Of a stretch of DNA of 64,000 nucleotides, positions 23,727 to 33,929 are shown one piece after another. Position numbers and translations under genes: made by a program. The stretch covers positions 4,360,001 to 4,424,000 of the forward strand of contig JARHVA010000021.1 in NCBI GenBank assembly GCA_037957365.1, written 5' to 3'. The number at the start of each line of letters is the position of its first letter. Positions within the stretch are counted from its first letter, which is position 1. The notes beneath the pieces are model-generated. The model was given only the letters and a program-made list of their open reading frames with translations. It made no database searches and had not been told where the DNA came from. The stretch is from Torreya grandis (Eukaryota; Streptophyta; Pinopsida; Cupressales; Taxaceae).

Positions 23727-24740
23727 TTTAAGCACTACTATATGATCAAGTTCAATCTCATTAATGAGCGTGACTTAAAAACATTCCTAAGGGCAACAAT
23801 TAAATGCAGAATGAAGATGTTCATAGCACAATTGAGAACTAAGTCAGTATCAAATTTAATATGAGACAGGGAAGTCAAAGATCCCCAAAGAAAAGCGGGA
23901 AGAGAGGATATGTCCTATGTACACACCGAGTATGATTGAGACAAAATGGCATTATCGCATGGTGACGACATCCGAACTAAATACTCAAATGGCCTGCATA
24001 GAGTATCTATGTTCAATATATTTGAGATTGAAAATATTGATAGAAACATAATTTTTTTTTATCAAGATCCACATTAGGAGAATGAACTTTCAAATGCATA
24101 GATTTGTGAACTAAGGTCTAACAACTCAAATCTATTCTTTTTTCCATGATCGTTTCTCTACTCTTTTGAATTATGTTTTTTGATTTTAAATGAACATATA
24201 TAATTACGATTAAATATTGCAAACTAATTTCCTTATAAATATATCCCAAAAATGTGATGTACAATCACAAATATTATTAATATATAATAAAATTGAGAAA
24301 AAACTAAAAATTTCCCCCACCTATACTAAGTTTTTTTTTTTTTTAAAATAATTTTTTTCATATTTTCTCCAACATTTCTCATGACCGGTTTCTCTCCCCG
24401 GTATGTACGGCATCCAAAACGATTTGGCTAACTGCCTCAAAATTGTATGGACCGTTTGACAAAGTCGTAAAAGAGCTTAAAATGGTTTGTGGGCAGGCAT
24501 GAACGTACGTGTTTGACAGGTATACACGTCTTAAAAGGTGGCAAAAAGGTGACGCTTGGGACCCACGCATTAATTGTGGTTCAAATTTTATTTGAAATGA
24601 GATCCGCAACATCATTTTCTGGGGGGATTCGGTAAGCGCTCCAAAAGTAGAATTCATTGTAAGCCTGCCACGTAGCAAGCACGTACAATGGCAAAGTCTT
24701 TCGCCGCCTCTCCTTCATTTGTTCTTTTTCCACCATGAAA
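23727..24740. other. upstream intergenic stretch, no gene seen
   Basis: An AT-rich sequence is followed (about 24380-24720) by a patch of more balanced base composition. That patch has a 99-codon minus-strand open frame at 24379-24678 that matches nothing known and has no supporting neighbours. No repeats or RNA genes seen. Confidence 0.4.
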
Positions 24741-24745
24741 ATAAG

Positions 24746-24870
24746 GGTTTTTTATCATCATCATCATTATCATTATAATATATTGTAACATGCGATATTT
24801 TATAAACTCAGGGCTCGAACTCGGGGTGACTGGGTGGTAGATTCTCAGCCCTACCACTGCATCCTGATTC
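24746..24870 (-). mobile_element. tRNA-derived SINE-like fragment
   Basis: The minus strand contains an A-box-like GCAGTGGTAGGGC (about 24847-24859) and, roughly 35 bases on, a B-box-like GAGTTCGAGCCC (about 24811-24822). These form an internal RNA polymerase III promoter in the correct order and spacing. An (ATG)n/A-rich tail follows downstream on the minus strand (about 24746-24780). Plant Au-type SINEs have this arrangement. It does not fold into a complete tRNA, so a tRNA gene is unlikely. Target duplications were not identified. Confidence 0.5.
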
Positions 24871-24879
24871 GTGATTTAA

Positions 24880-27150
24880 GAATAAGAGTTTTGATGATAT
24901 GCACGCAAAGGTATTAAATGAGACTCAGAGTCTTAATTTTAAATTAAACTTTTTCATGATAAAGCAAAGATATTAAACGATTAAAGTAAGCTTTGATATT
25001 ATCTAGATGGTGATTGTTATTGTTTGGGCATATTTGTTTGCATATTTTTGGATCCAATCATATTCAATAATTTTTAGAGATTTAAGTTTTAAATTGATAT
25101 GAACTCTGGAAATATCTCCGTTCTTATATTTGATATTTATTGGATAATAATTATGTATAATTTATTTGATCAACATATTTTGAATCATTATCCGTGATTC
25201 ATCATCAAAAAAGATTTTTTTTTCCAAAACTACAAACTAATTTTATTATATAAATTAAAGTATTATCAATTCTCAATTTTCAATTATGAAGAGCTTAACT
25301 AGATATTTTCAATACATCTATCTAAAATATATTTACATATATCAATTTCAATAGTTTTATTTTAAATATTTCACATATCATATTTATTAATAATTGTAAT
25401 ATTTTTTATTAATCTTATTGTGTTGAGATTGAAAATTATTTAGTTTTCAAGTGAGATGGATCAATATAGCACTGGGTTAAGAATATATAAATGAATAATC
25501 ATAAAGGTGATAAACAAAGCTATAGTAGGGTAATTAATGGCAAACTCGAATAAACAATATTTTGAATTTAAACATTGTGCATATATAGATTTGATATGAA
25601 ATACGCTAGAAGTAGACTGGATTTGGATTCTGGATCAATCTTCAAATTTTGAAAATTTATACTCTATGGTCTCGGACACTTACGTCAAAGCTATGGATGG
25701 TTACATCAATGCACTTGTCTAATCTGGATGTAGGTGTCCGGTATAGAGTATTGATTAGATCTGGATGCGACCATCTGGAACCTTTTGAGTTTTCTATCAT
25801 CTTTACTTTGGTGTGTTTGAATCTTGTGCACAGACTATCGCTTCTTATCAAATGATCAAAACTCTTGTTCTTCATCTTTATAGTGACTATGAGAAAAATG
25901 GGTCAGTAGGCTCACGGTGTCGAGCTAACCCCAAAGACCTCTCTATCAATGGATATTGCCTACATAGTCGCTACTCTAAAGAGGGCCTTACACTGATGTA
26001 GTTCTCCCCTAATATGTTGGCTTATGTGTGCATGAGGGTGCAATATGTGAAAATCAAGTATATATAATAACCTAGCTTGTAACTCGACAAATAAGACTCA
26101 TGGACTGGTCATTTAGTACTTCAGACACGTAGATGGCATGTCCCTATGAATGATATTAAAATATGAAAGAATTGGGAAATTTTGCTCACTTGAATGCTTT
26201 TGGTAAGTTGTCTTGTGGGGGATATGAATTTGTTAGGTCTTGTTAGGTGATTTTTATGTGAGGAATGTATGAGGGTTGATCTTGTATATATAGCAATCCC
26301 TTTTGAAAATATCGTGCACTAAATCACTTAGGTCGACCATAATAGCACTTTACAATTACAAATTTTATGACTTTAGGGCATTGTACACTTAGTTTGGTAT
26401 AAGACACTTGCCTCGATGTAGGCATCTAGCTGAGACACAAGTGTGTGGGAAGCTAAAAAACAAACATAGGTCTCAAACTTGTAGAGGATGATAATAAACA
26501 TGTTTATAGCATTTTGAGTAGCATAGAAGGCCTTATCATTAAAATAGCATATGGTTGGGCCAAGAGATGGGTAGATGCAGGATAATGGGAGATAAAGGGG
26601 GGTGTATAAAGCGACACCTTTTTTCTGAAAATAACAAAAGTTAAACTTGGAGAGAATGTTAGAGACACTTTGAAAAGAGATTTGATAATGACATAAAAAT
26701 ATGAATTGTGGCATTTTAAATGTAGTTTCTAAATATATAATTTTTCCCAATACCTAGATGATAAAAATGTGTGAAATAGATATATTTATGTCAATAGGTT
26801 GGTCATTTTTTGTAAAAGATAAGGAGAGTGCATGTGTACAAACACACTTTTTTTGAGTAAACGATTGAATTTTTGTATAAAATTTCATATATAGATAAGT
26901 GAAATGTTGAATATTGTTGAGAATATTTTTTATTAATTTTTTATCATATATATAATTTTTAAATAATTTTAGAAGTCAAGACCGCTGAAAAATTGAAACT
27001 GCGAGTGTATGAACACAACTTTTTGACTTTAACTTCATGAAAATCATTTTTTTCTAAAACATATTTGACAATGTGTAGATTGTTGAGATATAAGTTTTAT
27101 AAACGTTCGATTAATATTCAAAAAGTGATAAGAGAATTTGTAATGATATA
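24880..27150. other. AT-rich intergenic stretch with one copy of a dispersed motif, no gene seen
   Basis: The only recognised content is at 25922-26010. It is one copy of a motif (ATTGCCTACATAGTC, then CCTTA...TGTAGTTC) that also occurs three times between 39.1 and 41.1 kb. Open frames at 25649-25855, 25657-25875 and 26373-26750 overlap on opposite strands or lack any recognisable feature. Confidence 0.4.
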
Positions 27151-27787
27151 TATAGGCTATAATGAGGTATGTTATGTAGAAATTAAATAATAATTATAAA
27201 TAATATTCTAACATTAAATTTTTTTATATATTCAAAAACTACGCTTTCCCCTTTATAAACCCATATAATTTTTTTTAAAATAATAAAATATGTGTAATCA
27301 AAAGTGTTGACAAAAATGAAAAAGACTCTTAAATTTCTTAGAAACTAAGTGGGTTGCTCCATGACTAGTTTCAAAATAGGTTCGAACCTCCCCAAGCCTA
27401 TACCCAAGGTAGATTTGGAGGGAAAAAGCAAAAAAATAAAAAATAAAAAATTGAAAGGGTGTACACCCTTTGCATATAGACTATAACGAGGTATGTTATG
27501 TAGAAATTAAATAATAATTATAAATGAAATTGTAACATTAAAAAAAAATCATATATTCAAAAACTATGATTTCCCCTCTACAAACCCATATAATTTTTTT
27601 AAAATAATAAAAGCTACCTAATTAGATGTGTCAACAAAGATAAAAAAGACGTCTAAATTTCTTAGAAACTAAGTACGCTGCTCCATGATCAGTTTCAAGG
27701 TAGGTTTGGACCTCTCCAAGCCTGTACCCAAGACAAATTTGTAGGAAAAATACAAGCAAAAATTGAAATTTTAAAGGGTGTACGCCC
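27151..27787 (+). repeat. tandem duplication of about 320 bp
   Basis: Two adjacent copies (about 27151-27474 and 27475-27787) both start TATAG-CTATAA-GAGGTATG, continue through GTAGAAATTAAATAATAATT, CCCATATAATTTTTTT, TTTCTTAGAAACTAAGT and CCAAGCCT-TACCCAAG, and end in the palindrome AAAGGGTGTAC-CCCTTT. They differ by scattered substitutions and small indels. The second copy runs directly into the palindromic minisatellite. Confidence 0.85.
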
Positions 27788-27990
27788 TTTGCAAAGGGTG
27801 TACACCCTTTAAAAAGGATGCATGCCCTTTGCAAAAGGTGTACGCTCTTTCTAAACTATGTACACCCTTTACAAAGGGTGTGCATCCTTTCTAAAGGGTG
27901 TACACCCTTTGTAAAGGGCGTGCATCCTTTCTAAAGGACATACACCTTTTGCAAATGACGTGCATCCTTTCTAAAGGGTGTACACCCTTT
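27772..27990. repeat. 20-bp palindromic minisatellite, about 11 units (left)
   Basis: Units of the form AAAGGGTGTACACCCTTT plus two bases are repeated head to tail. The 18-bp core is a perfect palindrome in the best copies. Others vary at the centre (GTACGC, TGCATC). Confidence 0.92.
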
Positions 27991-28037
27991 TTATACTGTA
28001 ATTTTTTTTTTTTTGCAATTTGATTTGTTGAAAGACA

Positions 28038-28039
<2 letters not shown>

Positions 28040-28096
<57 letters not shown>
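28040..28096. repeat. (AT)n microsatellite
   Basis: An uninterrupted AT dinucleotide run of about 57 bases lies inside the left inverted arm. Confidence 0.97.
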
Positions 28097-28104
<8 letters not shown>

Positions 28105-28463
28105 CAATTAGAGGTTGTTGTATAAGGTTGTTAGAGGATATATTTAGTAATATATTTAATTTTATATTCTTATACTTAACATTTATTTTACTAAATATAA
28201 CAAATTAGGGCCACACAACATCTTCTGAAATTGATTAGAGAGTTGTAGGAGTTACCATTTATAAATTAGTTTTTCAAATTTCATTCCACTCAATACTTAA
28301 TTTTCATAATTTTAAGATCAGAAGATAGAATGAGAAATGAGGTTACAAATCATGTTACATATGTAATAGATCTATACCATTGATTATGCCCCATATTTTA
28401 CCTAATTGAGTATGCCCTACCTACTTTACTTAGTTGAGTATGTCTTATCCGATTGAATACCCG

Positions 28464-28716
28464 AGCTTGAAGGTAGATTCTTAAATAATTTGTGGGTTTT
28501 TCAATCAATGGGTCTATCAATATGTATAAACGAATTCCCTACATCATATAACTTATAACATACCTATAGTCATGATACGGTCACTCATACATGACATCTA
28601 TCACATACCTATTACATATATGTATGCATTCACTCATACATGACATCTACCTATAATCATGGTATGATAAATTATACTAGACATGCATGTAGCTAATCAC
28701 CATAATAGACTCCATT
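28464..28716 (-). repeat. inverted copy of a 250-bp unit also present twice in the core
   Basis: Read on the minus strand this matches 30632-30914 and, in part, 31971-32210. Shared landmarks are TGGAGTxTATTAGGGTGATTA at one end, then ATGTCATGTATGAGTGA, then CATATTGATAGACCCATTGA and AACCCACAAATTAT at the other. Confidence 0.8.
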
Positions 28717-28864
28717 CTAAATAGAATAAATCAAAACACAATTCAAATTCATTCTAAAAAGATACCATTTACTCTAAAACAAATGTAAGATAGATGGTCA
28801 ATCCATGCATTCTTCAATTCCAATCTCATGCATTATTCCAAAGTCACATAGAATAAAGTCATAT

Positions 28865-29455
28865 TCTAGCACTCCAAATTCACATAGGACACCCCCTTAT
28901 TGACCCTCATCATCTATAATCAATCCCTCATCAACCTTTGTATTCACTTATCATCCTTATTCATTCCTTCATCAGTTATCATTGTCCCTCATTATCCCTA
29001 ATCACTCCATCATTGGCTATCATCATCCTTCAATCTTGTTAATCACTCCCTCATCAACCCTCATCATCCTTAGTTATTCCCTCATCATCCCCCATTAACA
29101 TTGATCATCCCTAAACACTCCCTCATCAAACCTCCTCAACCCTAATCATACCTAATTACTCTCTCATCATCCTAAGCATCATCCCTAGTCACACTCTCAT
29201 CATCCCTCGTCATCCCTAATAACTCTCTCATTAACCATCATCATTTATTATCATCCCTAGTCAATCCTTCATCATCTTTCATTGGACCCTTCATCATCCC
29301 TAATCACTCTCTCATCAACCCTCATCATCCTTAATCATCCCTAATCACCCCTCCTCATCTGTCTTTATCCCTCATTGTCTCTAACCATTCCCTCATTGTC
29401 CCTCATCATACCTAATCAATCTATCATCATCCCTAGTCTCTCCCTCATCTAGTAG
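28865..29455 (+). repeat. CATC-rich minisatellite
   Basis: Irregular repeats of motifs such as CATCCCTAATCACTCCCTCAT and CAACCCTCATCATCC give a strongly strand-asymmetric pyrimidine-rich tract of nearly 600 bases. Unit length is variable (about 20-30 bases). Confidence 0.85.
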
Positions 29456-30039
29456 AGTCCATTCCAATATAGTAGTTAGTATAGATTTGATTCAAACTAA
29501 ATAATATATTTTTTATATGAATCTTGAATGGTGTTTCAATTCCTTTTAATCTGATTGGAGTGTACTAGGGTGATTATTCTCATTCATGTCTAGTAGATTA
29601 GATAGGGTCATGATGGATTACTCTAAGCAGATTGTTGAATGATTTACATGGTGGAAATAATATAATATCCTCTTTGTACTTGCATGGAAAAAATTCCTTT
29701 TAAATGATGAGGGATGATGATAGCTCAAAATTACCTCTTTGTGCTTGCTTCCTATGAGGTGAAATCCTTCTTCTAGACACAGTTATTTCCAAACCATTGA
29801 GTGAAAGGGCTAGAGCATTTTTGATCTTCTCATGTTTGTGATTTATTTTCAAAGAATGATGTGGGTCATGAGTATAAATTAGTATCATTTTTGCCACTGA
29901 ATTTGTTATGGCATGTTCTCTTCTTGCATTAATTATTTGTGCTTGTGTAGGAATTATGATATGAAAGTGGAGGAGGGGTTGAGCTGAACTACCAATGCTT
30001 GCATCATTCCTCTGTAGTGTGGTATCCACAATGTATGTT
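29456..30039. other. spacer inside the foldback-like element, no gene seen
   Basis: It includes a short direct copy (about 29557-29610, GGAGTGTACTAGGGTGATTA) of the start of the 250-bp unit. A minus-strand open frame of 109 codons (29700-30029) matches nothing known and starts at the edge of the telomere-like block. I do not regard it as a gene. Confidence 0.4.
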
Positions 30040-30650
30040 TAATGTTTGTCATTTAGGTTTCATTTTTAGGGTTTTGGGTTAAGGAATTAGGTTCAAAGTT
30101 TATAGTTCAGTGTTTGGAATTGATAGTTTGGGTTCTGGCATTTAGGTTTTAAGGTTTAGGGTTTTTCCAATTTTAGGATTTAGGTTCTATGGTTTTGGGT
30201 TTAAGGTTTTATGGTTCTTGTATTATGATTTAGGGTTCAAATTTCAAGGTTTAGGGTTTAGTGCTTAGGGTTTTAGGATTAGGGTTTAGTGTTAAGAGTT
30301 TAGGAGTAAAGGTTTGGGGTTCAGTGTTTAGGGTTTAAGGTTCATGATTTTGAATTTTGTGTTTAAGGTTTAGTGTTTAGGATTTAGGATTTTAGGCTTA
30401 TGGTTTGGGATTTAGGGTTAAGGGCTTAAAGTTTAGGTTTTAGGGCTTAGGGTCTAGGGTATAAAATCTAGGGTTTAAGGTTTTATGTTTAGGGTCTAGG
30501 TTTTGGGGTTTAGGTATTAATATTTTGGGTTTAGGGATAATGTATTAGGGTTAAGTATTCAAGGTTTATGGTGTTTAGGGTTCAAAATTCAAGGTTTATG
30601 GTGTTTAAGGTTTGGGATTTGGGTTTTAGAGTTAATGGTTTAGGTGTAAA
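30040..30650 (+). repeat. degenerate telomere-motif block A (TTTAGGG-like)
   Basis: Some 600 bases consist of close variants of the plant telomere heptamer, with GTTTAGGGTTT-type strings separated by diverged copies such as TTTAAGG, TTTATGG and TTTTGGG. All are in the same strand orientation. The degeneracy argues for an old interstitial array. Confidence 0.88.
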
Positions 30651-30914
30651 TGGAGTGTATTAGGGTGATTAGCTACATTTATGTCTGGTATGAGTGACTG
30701 CATCATGAATACATGAATATGTCATGTATGAGTGATAACATACATACATGTATTACTAGGTATGGCGTAGATGTAATGTTTGAATGTATGTATCATTATT
30801 ATATGTATGTTATAGGTTGAATGATACAAGCTAGCCATTTATGCATATTGATAGACCCATTGATTAAAAAACCCACAAATTATTAAGAATTCATCTTGAA
30901 TCCACCTTTAAGCC
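30632..30914 (+). repeat. 250-bp unit following telomere block A
   Basis: This is a direct copy of 31971-32210 and an inverted copy of 28464-28716. The pairing of telomere block plus unit occurs twice in a row, indicating tandem duplication of a segment of about 1.3 kb. Confidence 0.8.
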
Positions 30915-31019
30915 TTTTACATGAATGTCCCTAATCACTCCTTTCTCTTTATAGGTTAGAATGACCTATATCCTTTCAAGATATGGCTTAGCCAATGCCC
31001 CCTCTCCTCTATTTATATA

Positions 31020-31985
31020 GGTGATAAATCAAGATTATGGTTTATGGATAGAGATTTAGGATTTATAAATTTAGGGTTTAAGGTTTTATAAATTTAGGGT
31101 TTAAGGTTTATGGTTGATGGTTCAAGATTCACAACTTAGGTTTTAGTGTATAGGGATTAGAGTTTAGGGTTCAAGTTTCAGTGTTATGGCTTAAGGATTA
31201 GGATTTAAGGCTTATAATTTATATTTTATACTTGAAGGTTTAGGATTTATGGTTTATGACTCAAGATACCAAGAGTTTATCTTTTAGTGTTTGGGGCTTG
31301 GTGTTTGGGGTTAGGGTTTTGGGTTTATGGTTTCACACTTAAGGTTCAGGGTGTAATGTTTAGGGTTTTGGTCTTGGGGGTTTGGGATTTATAACTTAGT
31401 GTTTAGTACTTAGGGTTTGGGATTTAATGTTTAGGGATTAGGTCTTTGGGTTTAGTGTTTATGGTTTAGAGTTTATGGTTTGGGGTTTAGGGTTTTAGGT
31501 TTAGGGTTAAGGGTTAAGGGATAAGGGTTTAGGGATTTAGATTTAGTGTTTAAGGTTTTGGGTTTTCAATTTTTGATTTGGGTTTAGAATTTTTAGTTTA
31601 GGAGTCAATGTTTAAGGTTTGTGACTTATGGTTTAAGGCTTCGAGTTTAGGGTTAATGGCTTAAATTTAGGTTTTAGGGTCTGGGATTTAGGATTTTAGT
31701 TTTATGGTTTATGGTTTAGGGTTACATTTAGGTTTTAGGGTTTAGGGACTAGGGTATAAAGTATAGGGTTTAATGTTTTAAGTTTATATGTTTAGGGTTT
31801 ATGGATTGTTGTTTTTGGTTTATGGATAATGTATTAAGGTTAAGGGTTAAAGGTTTAGGGCTTAGGGTCTAGGGTTTAGGTATATTATTTAGTGATCATG
31901 GTTCAAGGTTTATGGCTTAGGGTTTGGGGTTTAGGGTTTAAGTTTCAATGTTTAGGGTTTAGGGTTTGGGGTTAACATTTTAGGT
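31020..31985 (+). repeat. degenerate telomere-motif block B (TTTAGGG-like)
   Basis: This is a second, longer block of TTTAGGG variants on the same strand, with a few runs close to consensus (for example around 31488-31520). Its downstream neighbour is another copy of the 250-bp unit. Confidence 0.88.
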
Positions 31986-32210
31986 GGAAATGGAGTGCAC
32001 TAGGGTTATTAGTTAAATTTGTGTCTAATATGAGTGACCATATCACGACCACATGAAGATGTCATGTATGAGTGACTGAATACCTACATGTAGTACCCCA
32101 TGTATGTGGTAGATATAATGTATGCAAGACTTTAGCATTATTATATATATGTTATAGGTTGCATGCTATAGGATATTCATTTATGCATATTGATAGACCC
32201 ATTAGTTAAA
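31971..32210 (+). repeat. 250-bp unit following telomere block B
   Basis: This copy starts at GGTGGAAATGGAGTG and ends ATTGATAGACCCATTAGTTAAA. It lacks the AACCCACAAATTAT extension of the other two copies. Confidence 0.8.
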
Positions 32211-33254
32211 GTTTATTTTCTAATTTAAGAACAAGGTTGTTAAGAAGATTCCAAGACAAAGATAACAAACTCCAAGTATAATACATCTCCAAATTTGTTG
32301 AATGAGTATAAACCTCTTATGAAGGTCCAATGTTATTATGTAAACATTATATAATACTTACAAGTAAAGTTATTCAAAATATTTTAAAGTTAATCCAAGT
32401 CATATCCTTCCAAGTAAGCAAATTAGGCCATCTGGACCTAAAGAGTAGAGTTTCCATTGAATTCTAACTCTTAAGAAAGCAATAAAGGAAATTGGTTTCT
32501 TATCCTCAGATATAGTATCCAAACATCTTAATAAATATTTATAAGAATCCTTGATGAGATTAGATTAATAACACCTCTTCAAGACTAAACATACCTATGC
32601 ACAATATTATAGCAGTGCTTAGGACTTAGTCAACTTTTTGAGCCCTTTGGTGATCTAATTGGTATCTTGAGATTGTGTAAGGACACATATGAGTCTTGTA
32701 TCATTGTATTGATATTTTCATTGAGTTTTTGAATTAAATGAGTCCAAAAAACAAGGTTGTAGACCTCTTTGTATCAAGTCCTTAAGAGGTAGAATTTGGC
32801 CTAATAGGCCTATAAAGGGTAGAGTTGTTGTCATCTGAGTTTTGAGTTGAATTTCTTCATGCACTAAGAAGCTTGAGTCAAATAATTAGTGAAACCCTCG
32901 TAGTCTTGTTCAAAAAAGTGAGGATGTACAATTAAGTGCTTTAAGAGTCAAATAACGGTTTTTCTTCAAGGTAGATTACTATCTTGGGATTGAGTACCCT
33001 ATTTTAAGTCATTGAAAGTGCCTTTTAATCTAACTATAAAGGCTAAGAAGTCAAGAGATAATACTAAAGAATAAGGTCATTAGTTTTTCAATACCAATAC
33101 TTAGAATACCTTTTGTGATAGACCAAGAGATAATCTATGGTTAGGAAGAGACCTAATTTCAAGCAAGTTTATAGAGGACCTTGAAATATACCACGTTGAG
33201 TAAGTGGAACACTTAATTTGACACCATTAGGGAATAGTAAATATCGAGATATGG
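32211..33254. other. unique AT-rich core of the foldback-like element, no gene seen
   Basis: No open frame of note, repeat or motif was recognised between the last 250-bp unit and the right inverted arm. Confidence 0.4.
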
Positions 33255-33920
33255 CTTATGTATTTAGGTAGGGCATAATCCTTGAGATCAAGCCATGGCT
33301 CAATTATTTAATCAGGTAGAGAATACTCAAATAGATAAAGTAGAGAGGAAATACTCAAGTAGGTAAAACAGACATGTAATCCTCAATGCTATCTAGATCT
33401 ATTACATATGTAACATGATTTATAACCTCATTTTTCATTCTATCTTCTGATCCTAAAATTTTGAAAACTAAGTATTGATTGAAATGGAATTTGAAAAACT
33501 ACCTTCTAAATGGTAAATCTGATAGCTCTATAATCAATTTCAGATGATGCTAAGTGGCCTTAATTTGTTATATTTAGTAAAATAAATTTAAAGTATAAGT
33601 TTACATTTATAAATTAAATGTAAACTTATACTTAACATTTATTTTACTAAATATATCCTCTAACAACCTTATACAACAAACTCTAATTGCAACAACAAAA
33701 AATATATATGCATGTCTTTAAATAAATCAAATTGTAAAAAAAAATTATGGTCTAAAAAAGGCGTATGCCCTTTAGAAAGGATGCACACCCTTTGCAAAGG
33801 GTGTACGGCCTTTAAAAAGGGTGTATACCATTTGCAAAGGGAATGCATCCTTTGCAGTCCAAAGGATGTATACCCTTTACAAAGGGTGTACTCCCTTTTG
33901 AAAAGGGTGTATGCCCTTTA
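33255..33920 (-). repeat. right arm of the large inverted repeat
   Basis: Reverse complement of the left arm, with scattered substitutions and indels. Landmarks are TCTATTACATATGTAACATG (about 33409), TTTTACTAAATATATCCTCTAACAACC (quoted in part, about 33643) and the minisatellite at the outer end. A local palindrome at about 33598-33634 (AAGTTTACATTTA...TAAATGTAAACTT) is present here but not in the left arm. Confidence 0.8.
33754..33920. repeat. 20-bp palindromic minisatellite, about 8 units (right)
   Basis: The unit type is the same as at 27772-27990 (AAAGGGTGTA-xx-CCCTTT plus two bases), with one 5-base interruption near 33857. The open frame at 33712-33999 only reads through the repeat. 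Confidence 0.9.
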
Positions 33921-33929
33921 TAGAAAATG

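Larger units (their letters stand above)
27772..28470 (+). repeat. left arm of the large inverted repeat
   Basis: The order from outside inward is palindromic minisatellite, (AT)n, TTGTTGTTGCAATTAGAG, GGTTGTTAGAGGATATATTTAG, then CATGTTACATATGTAATAGA and two TTGAGTAT motifs. The right arm carries the same landmarks in reverse complement. The (AT)n tract is long here and nearly absent in the right arm. Confidence 0.8.
27772..33920. mobile_element. foldback-like composite element with inverted arms and telomere-motif core
   Basis: Arms of about 0.7 kb (27772-28470 and 33255-33920) are inverted copies. Each has a palindromic minisatellite at the outer end, followed inward by the same A/T-rich sequence, the same ATAAATGTTAAG-type stretch and a repeated TTGAGTAT motif. 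The core holds a CATC-rich minisatellite, two blocks of degenerate TTTAGGG repeats and three copies of a 240-280-bp unit. No transposase or other ORF is present. A non-autonomous foldback DNA transposon is one explanation. Illegitimate inverted duplication in satellite-like DNA is another. No target-site duplication could be recognised. Confidence 0.5.

Noticed and set aside
23205..24000. Phosphate-starvation P1BS element in the ferroxidase promoter
   Set aside because: No GNATATNC was found by eye. The closest, GGATATGT near 23906, lacks the final C.
24379..24678. Minus-strand 99-codon frame in a patch of higher GC
   Set aside because: No family resemblance, no intron-exon context. The frame alone is not enough to call a gene.
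24811..24870. Possible tRNA gene from A-box and B-box motifs
   Set aside because: The sequence between and around the boxes does not give a plausible cloverleaf or acceptor stem. A SINE fragment explains it better.
27772..27990. CRISPR-like regular repeats
   Set aside because: Plant nuclear context, no unique spacers between units and no cas genes. It is a palindromic minisatellite.
29700..30029. Minus-strand 109-codon frame
   Set aside because: Lies inside the foldback-like repeat next to the telomere-like block, without recognisable domain.
30040..31985. A true chromosome end
   Set aside because: The TTTAGGG copies are highly degenerate, broken into two blocks and followed by more than 30 kb of retroelements, so they are interstitial.
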